Source: Hypericum androsaemum
Lineage: Eukaryota > Streptophyta > Magnoliopsida > Malpighiales > Hypericaceae
Direction: 5' to 3'
DNA length: 64,000 nt
Assembly: GCA_963995505.1 (NCBI GenBank)
Contig: OZ023189.1
Coordinates: 2,865,155-2,929,154, forward strand
The position numbers and the translations under genes were made by a program. Below are positions 34,680-44,890 of the stretch, piece by piece; position 1 is the stretch's first letter, and the number at the start of each line of letters is the position of its first letter. The notes below the pieces were generated by a model. That model was not told the origin of the DNA and searched no databases. It worked only from the letters and a program-made list of their open reading frames with translations.

Positions 34680-36639
34680 TCTGTTTTTGAAATGAATATT
34701 GTTTTTCTTGGAAACTTGTCTAGATTCTGACAAGCTTCCACTGGCAGTTGCTTGACAGGTACGCGCGCTTTGAGAGTCGGCATGAGCCGTGCCGCATTAT
34801 TATGTCCCGCATAGCTGTCGCTTCTATTATTTTAAAGGGTGCCAACCGAATTTACTATCATGTCCCCGCTTCTCCTCAATAATAACAACACAAGCAGGTC
34901 GAAACGAAAGAGTCTAGGAGAAGCAACTAGTGGCAGAAACGGGACGGGGGATAAATTTAGCAGAACGGAAGATGAAAATCACGGGGGGAAGGTCAAAGGT
35001 CAAACTTCTCCAGAACTGCTCCTGTCAAAAAGGGCCGAATGCATGGAGGCGCATCATTTATTGTGCAGCTACTTTGTTGTGCATAATAATTATTATATTA
35101 AATCCGAAACTAAAATATTAACCTCTTTCCAAAATTAGGGTCGTGTTCAACAACCAAAATGGCCGCCCTTTAGTTACTCCTTTTCGTCTTCTTCAAAGCC
35201 GATCAGATTACTTGTGTAGTTTTGCGACGTTTGAAAAATATTATTTCATTTAAATTTATATTAATCAATTTTTTTCTTATAATGGGTCATATAAATAAAA
35301 TTATATACATTCATGGTTGTCTGAATAATAACTCACGTGAATGATTTCAAGGAAATTTGAGGACATAATTAAGAGAATTATTCTCCAAGAATTTGATAAA
35401 ACTTTTTTTAAAAAACCTATGACAATATCATGGTTTGAACCCTAGAACTCTTAAATATTTAAGACATTTTATACCGCTGGGTTAAGCATAAAATAAAAAA
35501 TTGTTAGTTGTGAGAATCCAAACTTTCCAAGTAATTAATACCGAAAGTCTTCTTTAATTCTAGAGAATTGTTCCTACTTCTTGACAGAAAAATAAGGTAG
35601 AATTTCATATACTCTATTTTAATGTGGTATGACATGCCCTTTATTAAAATTAAGAAAATATTGAAGAAATACAAATTAAACAGAAAAAGTAAAGGGCTCG
35701 TGAGATTATATTATCTATGTGGTCCCTTGTCGAAAATTTGCCGACACCAGCATCAGTTTCATTTGGCACACTTGTAGCGAGTTACTGGGCTTGAATCATT
35801 TGGGCCAATAAATTCTAGACTCCATTTTCTTTCGTTTTTAATATTTTCTTTTTCTATATGAGGTTCTATTAGAAATCAGATCAAACTCCAACAAATACGT
35901 TCGCCCCGTAGTTTGATTTGTTATTTAAGTATTATGTAAGAGATAATGGAATTAAAATCTTTTAAAGATGTTCGAGTTCAAATATTGCAAAGAAAAAGAC
36001 AATTGAAAAAGACGAATTTCTTCAATTTTCCTAACATAAGACCAAAACCTAGTGATTTGTGTGACCCCCGTCTCATTTTTTATCATCGTGTGTTTAATTG
36101 CATTAGTTATACGTTACGTAACATGCTATGGAATAAAATAACTGGATATCGTAAATAAACTAACTGGATACTGATATGTAGAGAGAGTAATAGATTTTTG
36201 CCAAAACATATTTTCCAAAACAAAATAGACTATCCTATTTAGAATACTTGATGCTAATATGGCTATGTAGTCCCTTTCTATGTATATAATTTTTTACCAA
36301 ATTAGTAACTACATACAATATACGTTCTCAATTAATTCTATTCCGGTATCATTTCGGCATTCCCTTGGTTATCAATTAGTTGGGAAAAATGAACGAGGCG
36401 CGGCCATCTCTAATTTTTGGGTTTCTCCAGTTTATCGGTTAGTGCGACAGTGGTGGTTTCATGATTCTACCGATCAAATTCCGGTAGTCCATGCAATGGT
36501 TGGGCGGGGGGGCGTATTGTTGGGATCTGTACATGACCACGTCCATCATCACAAAGGGATTTTTAGGACACATGGTCCTATGAGAGGCGTTTTTAGGACT
36601 TCCATGGACTCCATTAATGTTGATAGAGGGATTTTACTA
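34680..36639. other. Region without recognised genes
   Basis: AT-rich. Short ORFs (for example at 34839 and 35946) lack domains or coding character. From about 36370 sequence composition becomes LINE-like, but the first recognisable domain begins after 36640. Confidence 0.4.
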
Positions 36640-37423
36640 AGGTGTTGGGAGCACATGAGCGAATGAGTGTGCATGTCCCAAACAGGAAATCTTGTTCAGT
36701 GTTTCAGAATTTTGTTAATGAGGAGAGACTGGTGGACATTCTGACAATGTGAAGAAGATTCACATAGACCAATCGTAGGAATACTTGGGTGTTATGCGGA
36801 GCACAAATTATAGGACTCTGGTTTCAGAAAGCTTTATGGACATTTGAAGTGTGGCTTCTTATAGGACTCTTGTCAGTAAACATTCAGATCATCGTCCCTT
36901 AATGGCATCTTGCAGTTCAGACCATGATACTACTTGGCCGAAGCTTTTCGTTTCTAATCTTTGTGGGTCAGGCATCCGGACTTTTTTGAGTTGGTGCGAG
37001 CTTTGTGGTCACGTCTGGTGCCGCTTCTGGGCTATATCTGGTTGGTAATGCATAAAAAGAAGCGACTAACATAGGACCTCAACAAGTGGAACATTGAGGT
37101 ATTTGGAGATGTACACGTACGTTTGAGGGAGGCCGCAAATTCTTTCATGCTGTGCAAAATCACATTAGCTAGGAGGGGCCGAATAGACCTGTTGTGCATG
37201 AGGAGGTGGAGGCAATAAAAGTCTACAATGAGATGTTGGATCGTCAAAGTGCATTTTGAGGCAAAAAAAGCAAAGTTAAGTGACATAAAGATTGGGACAA
37301 AAACACCTCTTTCTATCATAGAAGTGTCCAAATAAGGCACAATTATATGGGGATTTCGTCTCTTATAATTTAGGTACAGCAAACAAGAGATCAAAACAGG
37401 ATTAAGGCACATATTATCTAGTT

Positions 37424-38591
37424 AGGCAAATTATCCTAAGGTCTCTGGCTTTCGGAAATAGTGTATGAGGTCCCTGCTTTTTAGAGAAATGTTGGTCTCG
37501 GATCCCTGGCTGACGTCACTACTCGATTTTTCATTTTTTTGTTATGGAAATGACAGATATACTCTTAAATAAAAAATTAAAAAAAAATCTTACCCAGCAA
37601 CATTGAACAACCTCCAACCTTCAACCATCCAAGAACAATCTTCAACCTTCAACCGATTCCAAACCCAGCAACATTAAATTAAATCCAATAAGAACATCAA
37701 CCCAAGAATATCAAATAAAATCCAACAAGAAACGTCTCATCTTCCCAATTCATCTCCTCATTCATGGGCGAATCTGAATCTCATCCTTTTTCCAAAGATT
37801 TCTAGAACAAGAATCAGCCGAACTTGAAATCAAAACACAAGAACTCCTTCTCTGCTTGGAGATCGTGCTTGGAGATGACATCAGTGAAGTTGGAGCGCTC
37901 AAGAGTCGACTGAAGGAAGTTATGGCAGGGGGTGGTGAGACGACAGCGGGGATGAAGAAGATAGAGGCGGGGCACGAGATGTTCAAGGACAAAAATTATG
38001 ATGATGCCCTCTCTCACTATACGGAAGCCCTTTCCCTTGCCCGCTCCAACCCCCAGAAGATCGCCCTTCCCAGCAACTGCACCGCCTGCTTCCTCAAGCT
38101 CCACTGCTTCAAAAGCGCAATCTACTCACATCCCCAATCTTCAACCCTTTCCTTTGATTTTTGGCATTCTTTGTTTTCGTTGAGAAGATTGTTTGGTCTC
38201 GTATGGGGCAGGCGGCAGAGGAGTACACGGCGGTGCCGGAGCTGGACTAGGACCATACCGGGGCGCTGATGCTGAGGGCCCAGACACAAGTGGCCCTCAA
38301 GGATTACCATTCTGCCCTCTTCGACGTTTATCACCTTGTTTGGTTAAATTTGATGTTTTTGTGTTGGTATTTTTTGTTCCAAAGGTTGGAGACGATAACC
38401 TTTTTTATTTTTTAGTTAAAGAGTATAAAGGTCATTTCTCATGTCAAAAAACCAAAAAATGACCATTGACGTCAGCCAAGGACCCGAGATCAATATTTCT
38501 CTAAAAAATAGGGACCCCATAGACTATTTCTAAAAGCCAGGAACCTACGAGTAATAAAACTATAAACCAATGACTTTAGGGTAATTTGCGC
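37424..38591. mobile_element. Pack-MULE-like element B (1168 bp) with exact 9-bp target duplication
   Basis: The termini are AGGCAAATTATCCTAAGGTC and, reversed, GCGCAAATTACCCTAAAGTC, with the inverted similarity extending about 120 bp inward. The element is flanked by a perfect 9-bp direct repeat TATCTAGTT (37415-37423 and 38592-38600), the length typical of Mutator-like elements. Removing the element rejoins LINE sequence. It encodes no transposase, but its interior carries a fragment of a TPR gene (separate entry). It therefore meets the usual definition of a Pack-MULE. Confidence 0.9.
37802..38345 (+). pseudogene. Captured TPR-protein gene fragment inside element B
   Basis: The frame open from 37802 reads through LSRLKEV-like text (GALKSRLKEVMAGGGETTAG) and MKKIEAGHEMFKDKNYDDAL, SHYTEALSLARSNPQKIALP, SNCTACFLKLHCF. 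This is a clear TPR pair in which Asn-Cys-Thr replaces the usual SNRAACF. After an intron-like gap ending ATGGGGCAG (about 38120-38211) the reading continues AAEEYTAVPELD, a TAG stop (38249), then DHTGALMLRAQTQVALKDYH and SALFDV. Retention of the intron indicates capture from genomic DNA, not cDNA. TPR proteins bind partner proteins; this fragment has a stop and no proper start, so it probably does nothing as a protein. Confidence 0.75.
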
Positions 38592-40646
38592 TATCTAGTT
38601 TTACCAAGGACTTTTTGAGGAGCAGGATGTTGTAGTGCCTTGTTTTGAGGGACTTAACATATTGGACTCCAGGCAAGTCAACGATGTACAGAGTGTAGAT
38701 CTGGAGCGTATTCATACCTCCGAGGAGATACGAGACATTATATTTGGCATGAATCCTGACAATGCGCCAAGTCTGGATGGTTTTGGCGGCACATTTTATA
38801 AACGGCGTGAAGGGTCATTGGGAAGGATATGGTCGATGCGGTCAAATGTTTTTTTCATACAAGGTGTGCTTCACGAAGGCTTAAACTCAAATTTTGTAAC
38901 TTTGATCAATTTCTCAGGTGGTGCTATAGTTGAAGTTCAGTCGCATGTACACGCACTCTGAAGGTTGGCTTTTGCCAGGTTAGATGAAGGATGGCACCTC
39001 ACAAGGTTCCCTAGGCTCTTCTGCAGCGGCAAGAATTTTTTGAAATACAAAAGTCTTGTGAAGGGTTATTTCGTGCATGTGCTTAGTGTATGTTATGCTT
39101 TTGAAGCCGGGTTGAGTGTCACGTTGCTAGTAGTGGAGATCGCTCGCACAGGGGGTGGCTTTGTTTGTGGATTGAGACTGGCTTCGTTTATGTATTATCT
39201 CTGTTTTAGGACAGGCGACACGGAGCTACGGGACTTATTTCGAAAGAGAGGGCTGCAGAAGTTACAAGAGATGGAGTTTAGAGTTTCACATATCTTTCGC
39301 GAAGGGAATGCAACGGATAATGCATTTTCCAAGCTGCAAGAAGACATGTGGTAGTGTGATGCGCTTGAATTTTATTACGCAATGTTGGGCAAGATTTGGT
39401 AGTGTCGTCATATTTTTAATTTTCATAGTTTTTCGCAACTTAACTGTTGCGCTCCTTTTCTCTGTCGTGAATTTTTTTCCAAAAAAATTTACAACAGCAT
39501 GGTTTTTTTCCCGAGGCTTGCCACTACAACCTCATACGTTCTTGTACAATAGAGTAGTTTGAGTACCCGCTTTGGGTGCCCAGGATTGTAGACAAAGCAT
39601 AAGATTGCTCTTCACTACTCGCATGTGGTATGACTTGAGTATGTGTGTCACTTTAAGGGTTTAAATGTTGATATATCTTTTTCTTTTGGATAAATTACTC
39701 TCAAGTCTCTTGAGTTTGTTTAAATATACTCAAAAGTCCCACGTGTTTGCAAAATACACGCTGACATCCCTCGTGTTTGATTTTATTTTACTTTCGGGTC
39801 CCTGGCGTCAAAATATTCAATTTTCTCCGACGAAGGCTCACTTGAAAAGACCAAAATACCCCTCTCACTAAAAAAATAAAAAATAATCCTCTTTCCTTAT
39901 TCATAGTGCACCGCCCTAAATCGCCCTCTCCCATAACGCCCTACCTCGCCTCGCCGTCGACCCTGTCCCAATCGAACATTACGAAGTCGACGCCATCTGA
40001 GTCTCTTCGAGCACCGCCGCCGCCAAGCTCGAGTGTCATCTTCGTCTAGCTTCACCCCGTCCCAGCTCCTGGACGAAGAGAGAAAGAACAACGAGGAGGA
40101 GATTAATTTTTTTTAATAGTTTTCAATGTTCATCCTTCACTCAGTTTCTAGAGGTGATTTGGAAGAGTGATTGTCCTTCACCTATCCTCGTATGTGGAAG
40201 AATGGTCGCCCTTCTCTCAATCTCGATCTCGGGCTCTTGATATCCGGCAATTTGGTGAGAGATTGATTGGGGAAGAACGTTCCCAGTTTTGGAAATTAGG
40301 GTTCTTACCTGTACCTAAATTTGGGGATTTTGATGGCACATTATAAATCAGTGTGGAAGATTAAAAAACTCTCAGGTGAAATCGAATATTTTAGACCAAT
40401 CTCACCGACCGAATACTTTCTTTTTATTTTTTAGTTGGGATGAAGCTGTCTTTATGGTTGTAGACTTGGAATTTAATCAATGTTGTTATTTGAGGCCAAT
40501 GACTTGGAATTCGAAGCTGTCTTCATGATTTAATCCAATGTTTAGATTTTTTTTTGAGTTTGAGTTTTAATTTTGATTTTGGTTGAAGGTGGGAGAAAAA
40601 GATGAAGTTGGAGGAAGAAGAAGGGAAAAGCAAAAAGTTTTTTTTT

Positions 40647-41737
40647 GAGAAAATTACTCTTAAGTTTCTCGGGTTTGTTTAAATATACTCAAAAGTTCTC
40701 CCTGTTTGCAAAATATATGCCAACGTCTCTCGTGTTTGATTTTATTATACTTTTGGGTCCCTGGCGCACGTTAGCAACTCTTTTTTTTCATTTTTGTCAA
40801 TAAAATGACCAAAATATCCCTAGAATAAAATAAAAAATCACTGACATCATCTCTTCTTCTTCCTCCTAAAAAATTTTCAATTCCGTAAGAACCTTAAAAA
40901 ATTGATGAACATCCGGTCCCTGAACGCCTTAAGAAACCCAATCGCCCACCGAAATCTTCCATCTCCTCCGACACCCTCTTCTTCTTGTTCATCACCATCG
41001 TAAGAAATTAGTATTGTTTCATATTTTAATTTAAAGGAAAATATAATCTATAATCGTGAAGGGATGTCGTGGCTAACCCGATTGCAAGCCACCGTAGCTA
41101 ATTTGGACCGCCGCGCGCCGTCCAATCGAAAGGTGGACAGACGATTATCTCGCCCACTCTTAAAAAGGCGGGGCGAACCCTACTCTTCCCCCAAGTCCGT
41201 CGTCGATTCTCCCTCTTTGCGGCTCGGGCCGAGCCCCTCCACTTCTTCGTCAGGACGCTTTCCCCTGGGAGGACCGTCATGGTTCACGCTGATGCCAGAG
41301 ATACCATCGATTTGTTACTCGAGAAACTCCACGCGGCGGACCATCGATTACTTTACAACGGCCGCCAGCTGGATGCAGATAAAACCCTAGCGGATTGCTG
41401 TATCGAGCGGGACTTGGTCCTCCACATGGTGTACCGGATGCAGAGCACGATGCAACCACTGGCGTGCCACCTCACCGATGTGATCGTTGATCGGGCGAGC
41501 GGGAGGCTCTACTCATACGAATTGGGAATTGAAAAATTTTTAGGAGGAAGAAGAGATGATGATGTCACTAGTTTTTTGTTCTAAGGTATATTTGTCATTT
41601 CAATGATAAAAAAAACTCATTTAGGAATCCGAAAGTAAAATAAAATCAAACACGAGAGACGTTGGCGTCTATTTTGCAAACTGGAGGACTTTTGAATATA
41701 TTTAAGCAAACTCGAGGGACTTGAGAGTAATTTTCCC
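40647..41737. mobile_element. Pack-MULE-like element C2, nested in C (1091 bp)
   Basis: Left end GAGAAAATTACTCTTAAGTT; right end, reversed, GGGAAAATTACTCTCAAGTC. The arms match over about 170 bp (for example TTTGTTTAAATATACTCAAA on the left). It was inserted into a T-run just before the right repeat of element C, so the target duplication cannot be judged. It carries a captured ubiquitin-like domain fragment (separate entry). Confidence 0.8.
41062..41584 (+). pseudogene. Captured UPL5-type ubiquitin-like domain fragment inside C2
   Basis: From about 41215 one frame reads PLHFFVRTLSPGRTVMVHAD, ARDTIDLLLEKLHAADHRLL, YNGRQLDADKTLADCCIERD, LVLHMVYRMQSTMQPLACHL. This is a ubiquitin fold (xRLLYNGRQLxxDKTLADxxIxxxxxLHxVxRMxST) that matches the N-terminal ubiquitin-like region of plant HECT E3 ligases of the UPL5 type, including the RMQST segment just after the fold. 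About 100 further bases upstream (from 41062) are GC-rich and coding-like. The HECT domain is absent and the frame runs into the terminal repeat and stops at 41584. The assignment to UPL5 is by pattern memory. Confidence 0.65.
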
Positions 41738-42401
41738 TTTTTAAATTTTAGTGGGAGGGGCATTTTGGTCTTTTCAAGTGGGCCTTCGCCGGAGAAAATT
41801 GAATATTCCGGCGCCAGGGACCCAAAAGTATAAAAAAATCAAACACGAGGGATGTCGGTGTATATTTTATAAACACGAGGAACTTTTCAGTATATTTAAG
41901 CAAATCTGAGAGAATTGAGAGTAATTTACCCTTTTATTTTCGTTTGATTAATAAAAGCGCAATTTAATAAAAATATATATGATATATGTCGAGTCTGGTT
42001 TTATATTCATCTCACATTATATTTATAAAATTTTCAAGAAAATGATGAAGTTGGAATTCATATCAAAATTCAAAAGAGTGATAATAAAAATTGTAAAAAC
42101 GTAATCAACAACACACTGATCGAAGTTGGAACTTAATGATTTATTACCAGACACTAAATGCTCATTGGCAACGTTACAGAATTAGTATGCTCGAAGATCC
42201 AATATTTGTGTCACAGATTAAACGTCAAAGGGAAAAAAAAGCAAAGAATAAAAAGTCTCAAGTTCGAATATTAAAAATATAATAATATTTATAATTTGTT
42301 GAAAGGGTTTTGCGGTCATCAAAAATTCTTATTCAGATTAAATATGAATTAGTTGAAATATTGAATATACTGAAAATCTATTCAGATTATTTAAAAAAAG
42401 T

Positions 42402-43430
42402 TAGAGCAATAACTCAATTTTAATTATCTAAAAAGACATTTTAGTACTCTGTATTATGTGAAATAGATATTTTGCATCCTGTGTTATTGAAATAGACACT
42501 TTAGTATTTTGTATTATATAAAATAGACACTAGGACTCCCTTTCTATATAAGCTTTTACTTTTGCTGACGTGACAATGATGACATGGATTCGATTTGTTG
42601 ACATGACACAAATAAATGGTGTGTCAAATAATATTACTTAAAATTAAAAAAAATCCTCATGCTATAAATTAAAAAAAAATAATATCGTGATGTTCCGGCA
42701 CATACTCTCTTTGGGAAACAACGAACTCCGATTTGACTTGTAATGGAGATAATTCAATCAAACCCATTTTTATTGCCTCAAACATTTTACAGATATCTAC
42801 ATTCTGATATACATATAACCTTTTTTATTCACCCTTTCCTGAATTTCCAGAACGAGAGAGACATGGAACATAAATTTTTTTTTGGTCGAGTGGAACGGAA
42901 CTTTGTAAAGATAAATAAAAAGGAGAAATAAGCTTGGCTTTTGCGCCAGTGTTACTTGGGGAGAGGCACCCACCACCAAATGGATGTTTGGGTAATTCTT
43001 TGATTTGTTCTAATTCTTACGCATCAATTGAACTTGGTTTGTTTTTTATTATAGTGGCTGTTGGGGAGGAGGTGGGCGGAGCGAACTAAGTGGGGTTAGC
43101 GATGGAAGAAGATAACGGGTAAGAAGATGATGCTTTTTCGTAATATTAATTTTTAAATTTTTAATACGAGAGTATTTTTGTAATTTTCAGTAATATTATT
43201 TGACACATCATCTATTTGTGTCATATCAATAAGTCGAAGTCATGTCATTATTGTCGCGTCAGCAAAAGTCAAAGTTTTTATGGAAAGAGGATCCTAAGTG
43301 TCTATTTTACATAATACAGGATACTAAAATGTCTATTTTCATAACACGGATTGCAAAATATCTATTTTACATAATACAGAATATTAAAGTGTCTTTATTT
43401 TTTTTATGAATAATTTTAACTATGCTGATC
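42402..43430. mobile_element. Long-TIR non-autonomous element F
   Basis: Positions about 42410-42645 and 43185-43425 are inverted copies of each other. Examples are CTGTATTATGTGAAATAGAT on the left against a complementary ATCTATTTTACATAATACAG on the right, and GTGACAATGATGACATGGAT against the TCATGTCATTATTGTCGCGT block. The interior of about 540 bp has no recognised coding sequence. The termini are not the GGGTAAATTAC type of the other elements, so it is a separate family. I found no target duplication, so the ends are approximate. Confidence 0.7.
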
Positions 43431-44208
43431 ACGCAATCCACTGTAATATTTTGGGAAAATGGGCCCAGCATATTGATCCAATGATTGGTAGTCACGTGAC
43501 CAACTCGTTTAAAGAAAAATGCGAGAATGCAAAAAAATGGCAATTACGAAATTACCATGGAAGAGGACGTGCAAATTTGTAAGGATATAAAGGAGTCGTC
43601 GAAAGAAAAATCAGTCACTATATGCATGTTACTTTTTTTGAGAAATCAGTCACTATATGCATGTTACTGGGGACAGTCCTCACTATATGTTTCAACGATG
43701 ATGTTCCCTGTCCTTCTCCAGCGAAACAGAGGAGGATTGATTTCGAGGCGATGGATTCTCAGCCGTTGGATGATGGGCCCACCCACTTGCCGTACGTAGT
43801 AAACAAAAACAACAAATGATAAAACTGCTTGCAGACGATAAAAGAGGGATGGATGTCAGTGGGTTTCCAACTGGCTCGCTGGACTTGCAAGCTGTCTCCA
43901 ACTTCTTTGACCACAAAGCTGCTGCCCACCCATCTATTATTGGATATTCCCTCAAAGAAAAAACCTATCTATTGGATATGTCCAAGTTGGTATGAGTAAT
44001 CAAATACTTGGATTAGGGTAAATTACTCCCTAGTCCTTGGTATTTGGTAATTCTCCACCTTGGGTCCTTATATTTTCAAAATTGATTTTACCGTCCCCCG
44101 TCTTTGATTTTAGAAACTCTCGGGTCCCTGTTGCCGGAATATTCCATATTCTCCGCCGAATCCCACTTGAAAAGACAAAAATTCCCCTCCCACATAAAAA
44201 ATAAAAAA

Positions 44209-44608
44209 GGAAAAATTATTCTCGGCCCCTTGGAGTTTGCCTAAATCATTGTTTTAACCCCTCTTATTTTGAAACCCACCCTTTGGCCCCCTATTTTGCC
44301 ATTATTGAACTCTAAGGCCCCTTGCTGATGTCATCATTCATTTTTGTCTATTTTTAAATCAAGAAATGACTATTATACCCTTCAATAAATGACTATTATA
44401 CCCATCCTTCGCTGATGTCATCATTTTTTTTATTGAAAGATATAATAATTATTTCTTGATTTAAAAATAAAAAAATGAATGATGACATCTGCGACGGGCC
44501 TTAGAGTTCAATAACTGCTAACTAGGGGGGCCAAAGTGTGAGTTTCAAAACAAGAGGGGTTAAAACAGTAATTTAGGCAAACTCCAGGGGGCCGAGAGTA
44601 ATTATCCC
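44209..44608. mobile_element. Short foldback element D2 of the same family (400 bp)
   Basis: Left end GGAAAAATTATTCTCGGCCC and right end, reversed, GGGATAATTACTCTCGGCCC. The two arms of about 190 bp meet almost directly, so the whole element is a near palindrome (for example TTTAAATCAAGAAATGACTA against its complement near 44455). It has no interior cargo. It may be a MITE-like derivative of the larger elements. Confidence 0.8.
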
Positions 44609-44631
44609 AACTTATCTCTCCTTTCCCTTTT

Positions 44632-44890
44632 ATGATACCCCAAAAATGAATATGTTCTGTCTGAAAGCCTTAAGTGATTTGATTGGTACTATCCATATCA
44701 ACAAGGTGCACCTTCTTTCAGGCACATATCTTGAGAGAACTCCAAGGCTAAACACGTTTGGCCAGGAGTAGGATCATGATGGGTGACCTCCTGGGAAATA
44801 GTTTTCGGGATACATGAGTGAGGACAAAACACGCTGGAAAAGACCTGTGTTGGTCTGTAGAGACAGTCGGTTGGATCACGAGGCGTTATA
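44632..44890 (+). mobile_element. Cassandra-type TRIM LTR (5S rRNA-containing), solo
   Basis: The segment 44736-44797 carries a 5S rRNA-like promoter region: AGAACTCCAAGGCTAAACAC, GTTTGGCCAGGAGTAGGATC and GATGGGTGACCTCCTGGGAA. This is followed by the Cassandra-specific continuation TGAGTGAGGACAAAACACGC and GACCTGTGTTGGTCTGTAGA. Ordinary 5S genes do not have that continuation, while LTRs of Cassandra terminal-repeat retrotransposons in miniature do. The 259-bp segment starts (A)TGATACCCC and is flanked by CCTTTT on both sides (44626-44631 and 44891-44896), consistent with a target duplication. Only one LTR is present, so it is a solo LTR nested in element D. Confidence 0.85.

Larger units (their letters stand above)
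36640..39650 (+). mobile_element. LINE, plus strand, decayed, interrupted by a TIR element
   Basis: Endonuclease C-terminus: RRFTWTNRRNTWVLCGAQ (about 36750-36810) and KHSDHRPLMASC with the catalytic SDH (about 36876). EN-RT linker LNKWNIEVFGDVHVRLREA follows (about 37077-37140). The RT N-terminus is DLERIHTSEEIRDIIFGMNP, DNAPSLDGFGGTFYK (38700-38815), on the far side of the inserted TIR element (37424-38591). Most of RT is deleted near 38915-39240. RNase H tail KLQEMEFRVSHIFREGNATD lies at about 39260-39320. The 3' region runs to about 39650 with GAGGCTTGCCACTACAACC, resembling the 3' end of the other LINE fragment at 33380. Stops and frameshifts are numerous. Confidence 0.75.
39688..41931. 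mobile_element. Pack-MULE-like element C, outer (2244 bp)
   Basis: The left terminal repeat (39688-39880) starts GGATAAATTACTCTCAAGTC. The right one (about 41745-41931), reversed, starts GGGTAAATTACTCTCAATTC. They match over about 190 bp, including TCACTTGAAAAGACCAAAAT on the left. Flanks TTTTCTTTT (39679-39687) and TTTTATTTT (41932-41940) are a 9-bp duplication with one mismatch. The interior holds an unidentified coding-looking piece (39900-40090, Pro/Ser-rich start) and a second, nested element of the same family at 40647-41737. Confidence 0.85.

Noticed and set aside
44736..44797. Possible 5S rRNA gene
   Set aside because: The 5S-like stretch is diverged, lacks proper 5' and 3' 5S ends, and continues into Cassandra LTR sequence, so it is part of a retroelement.
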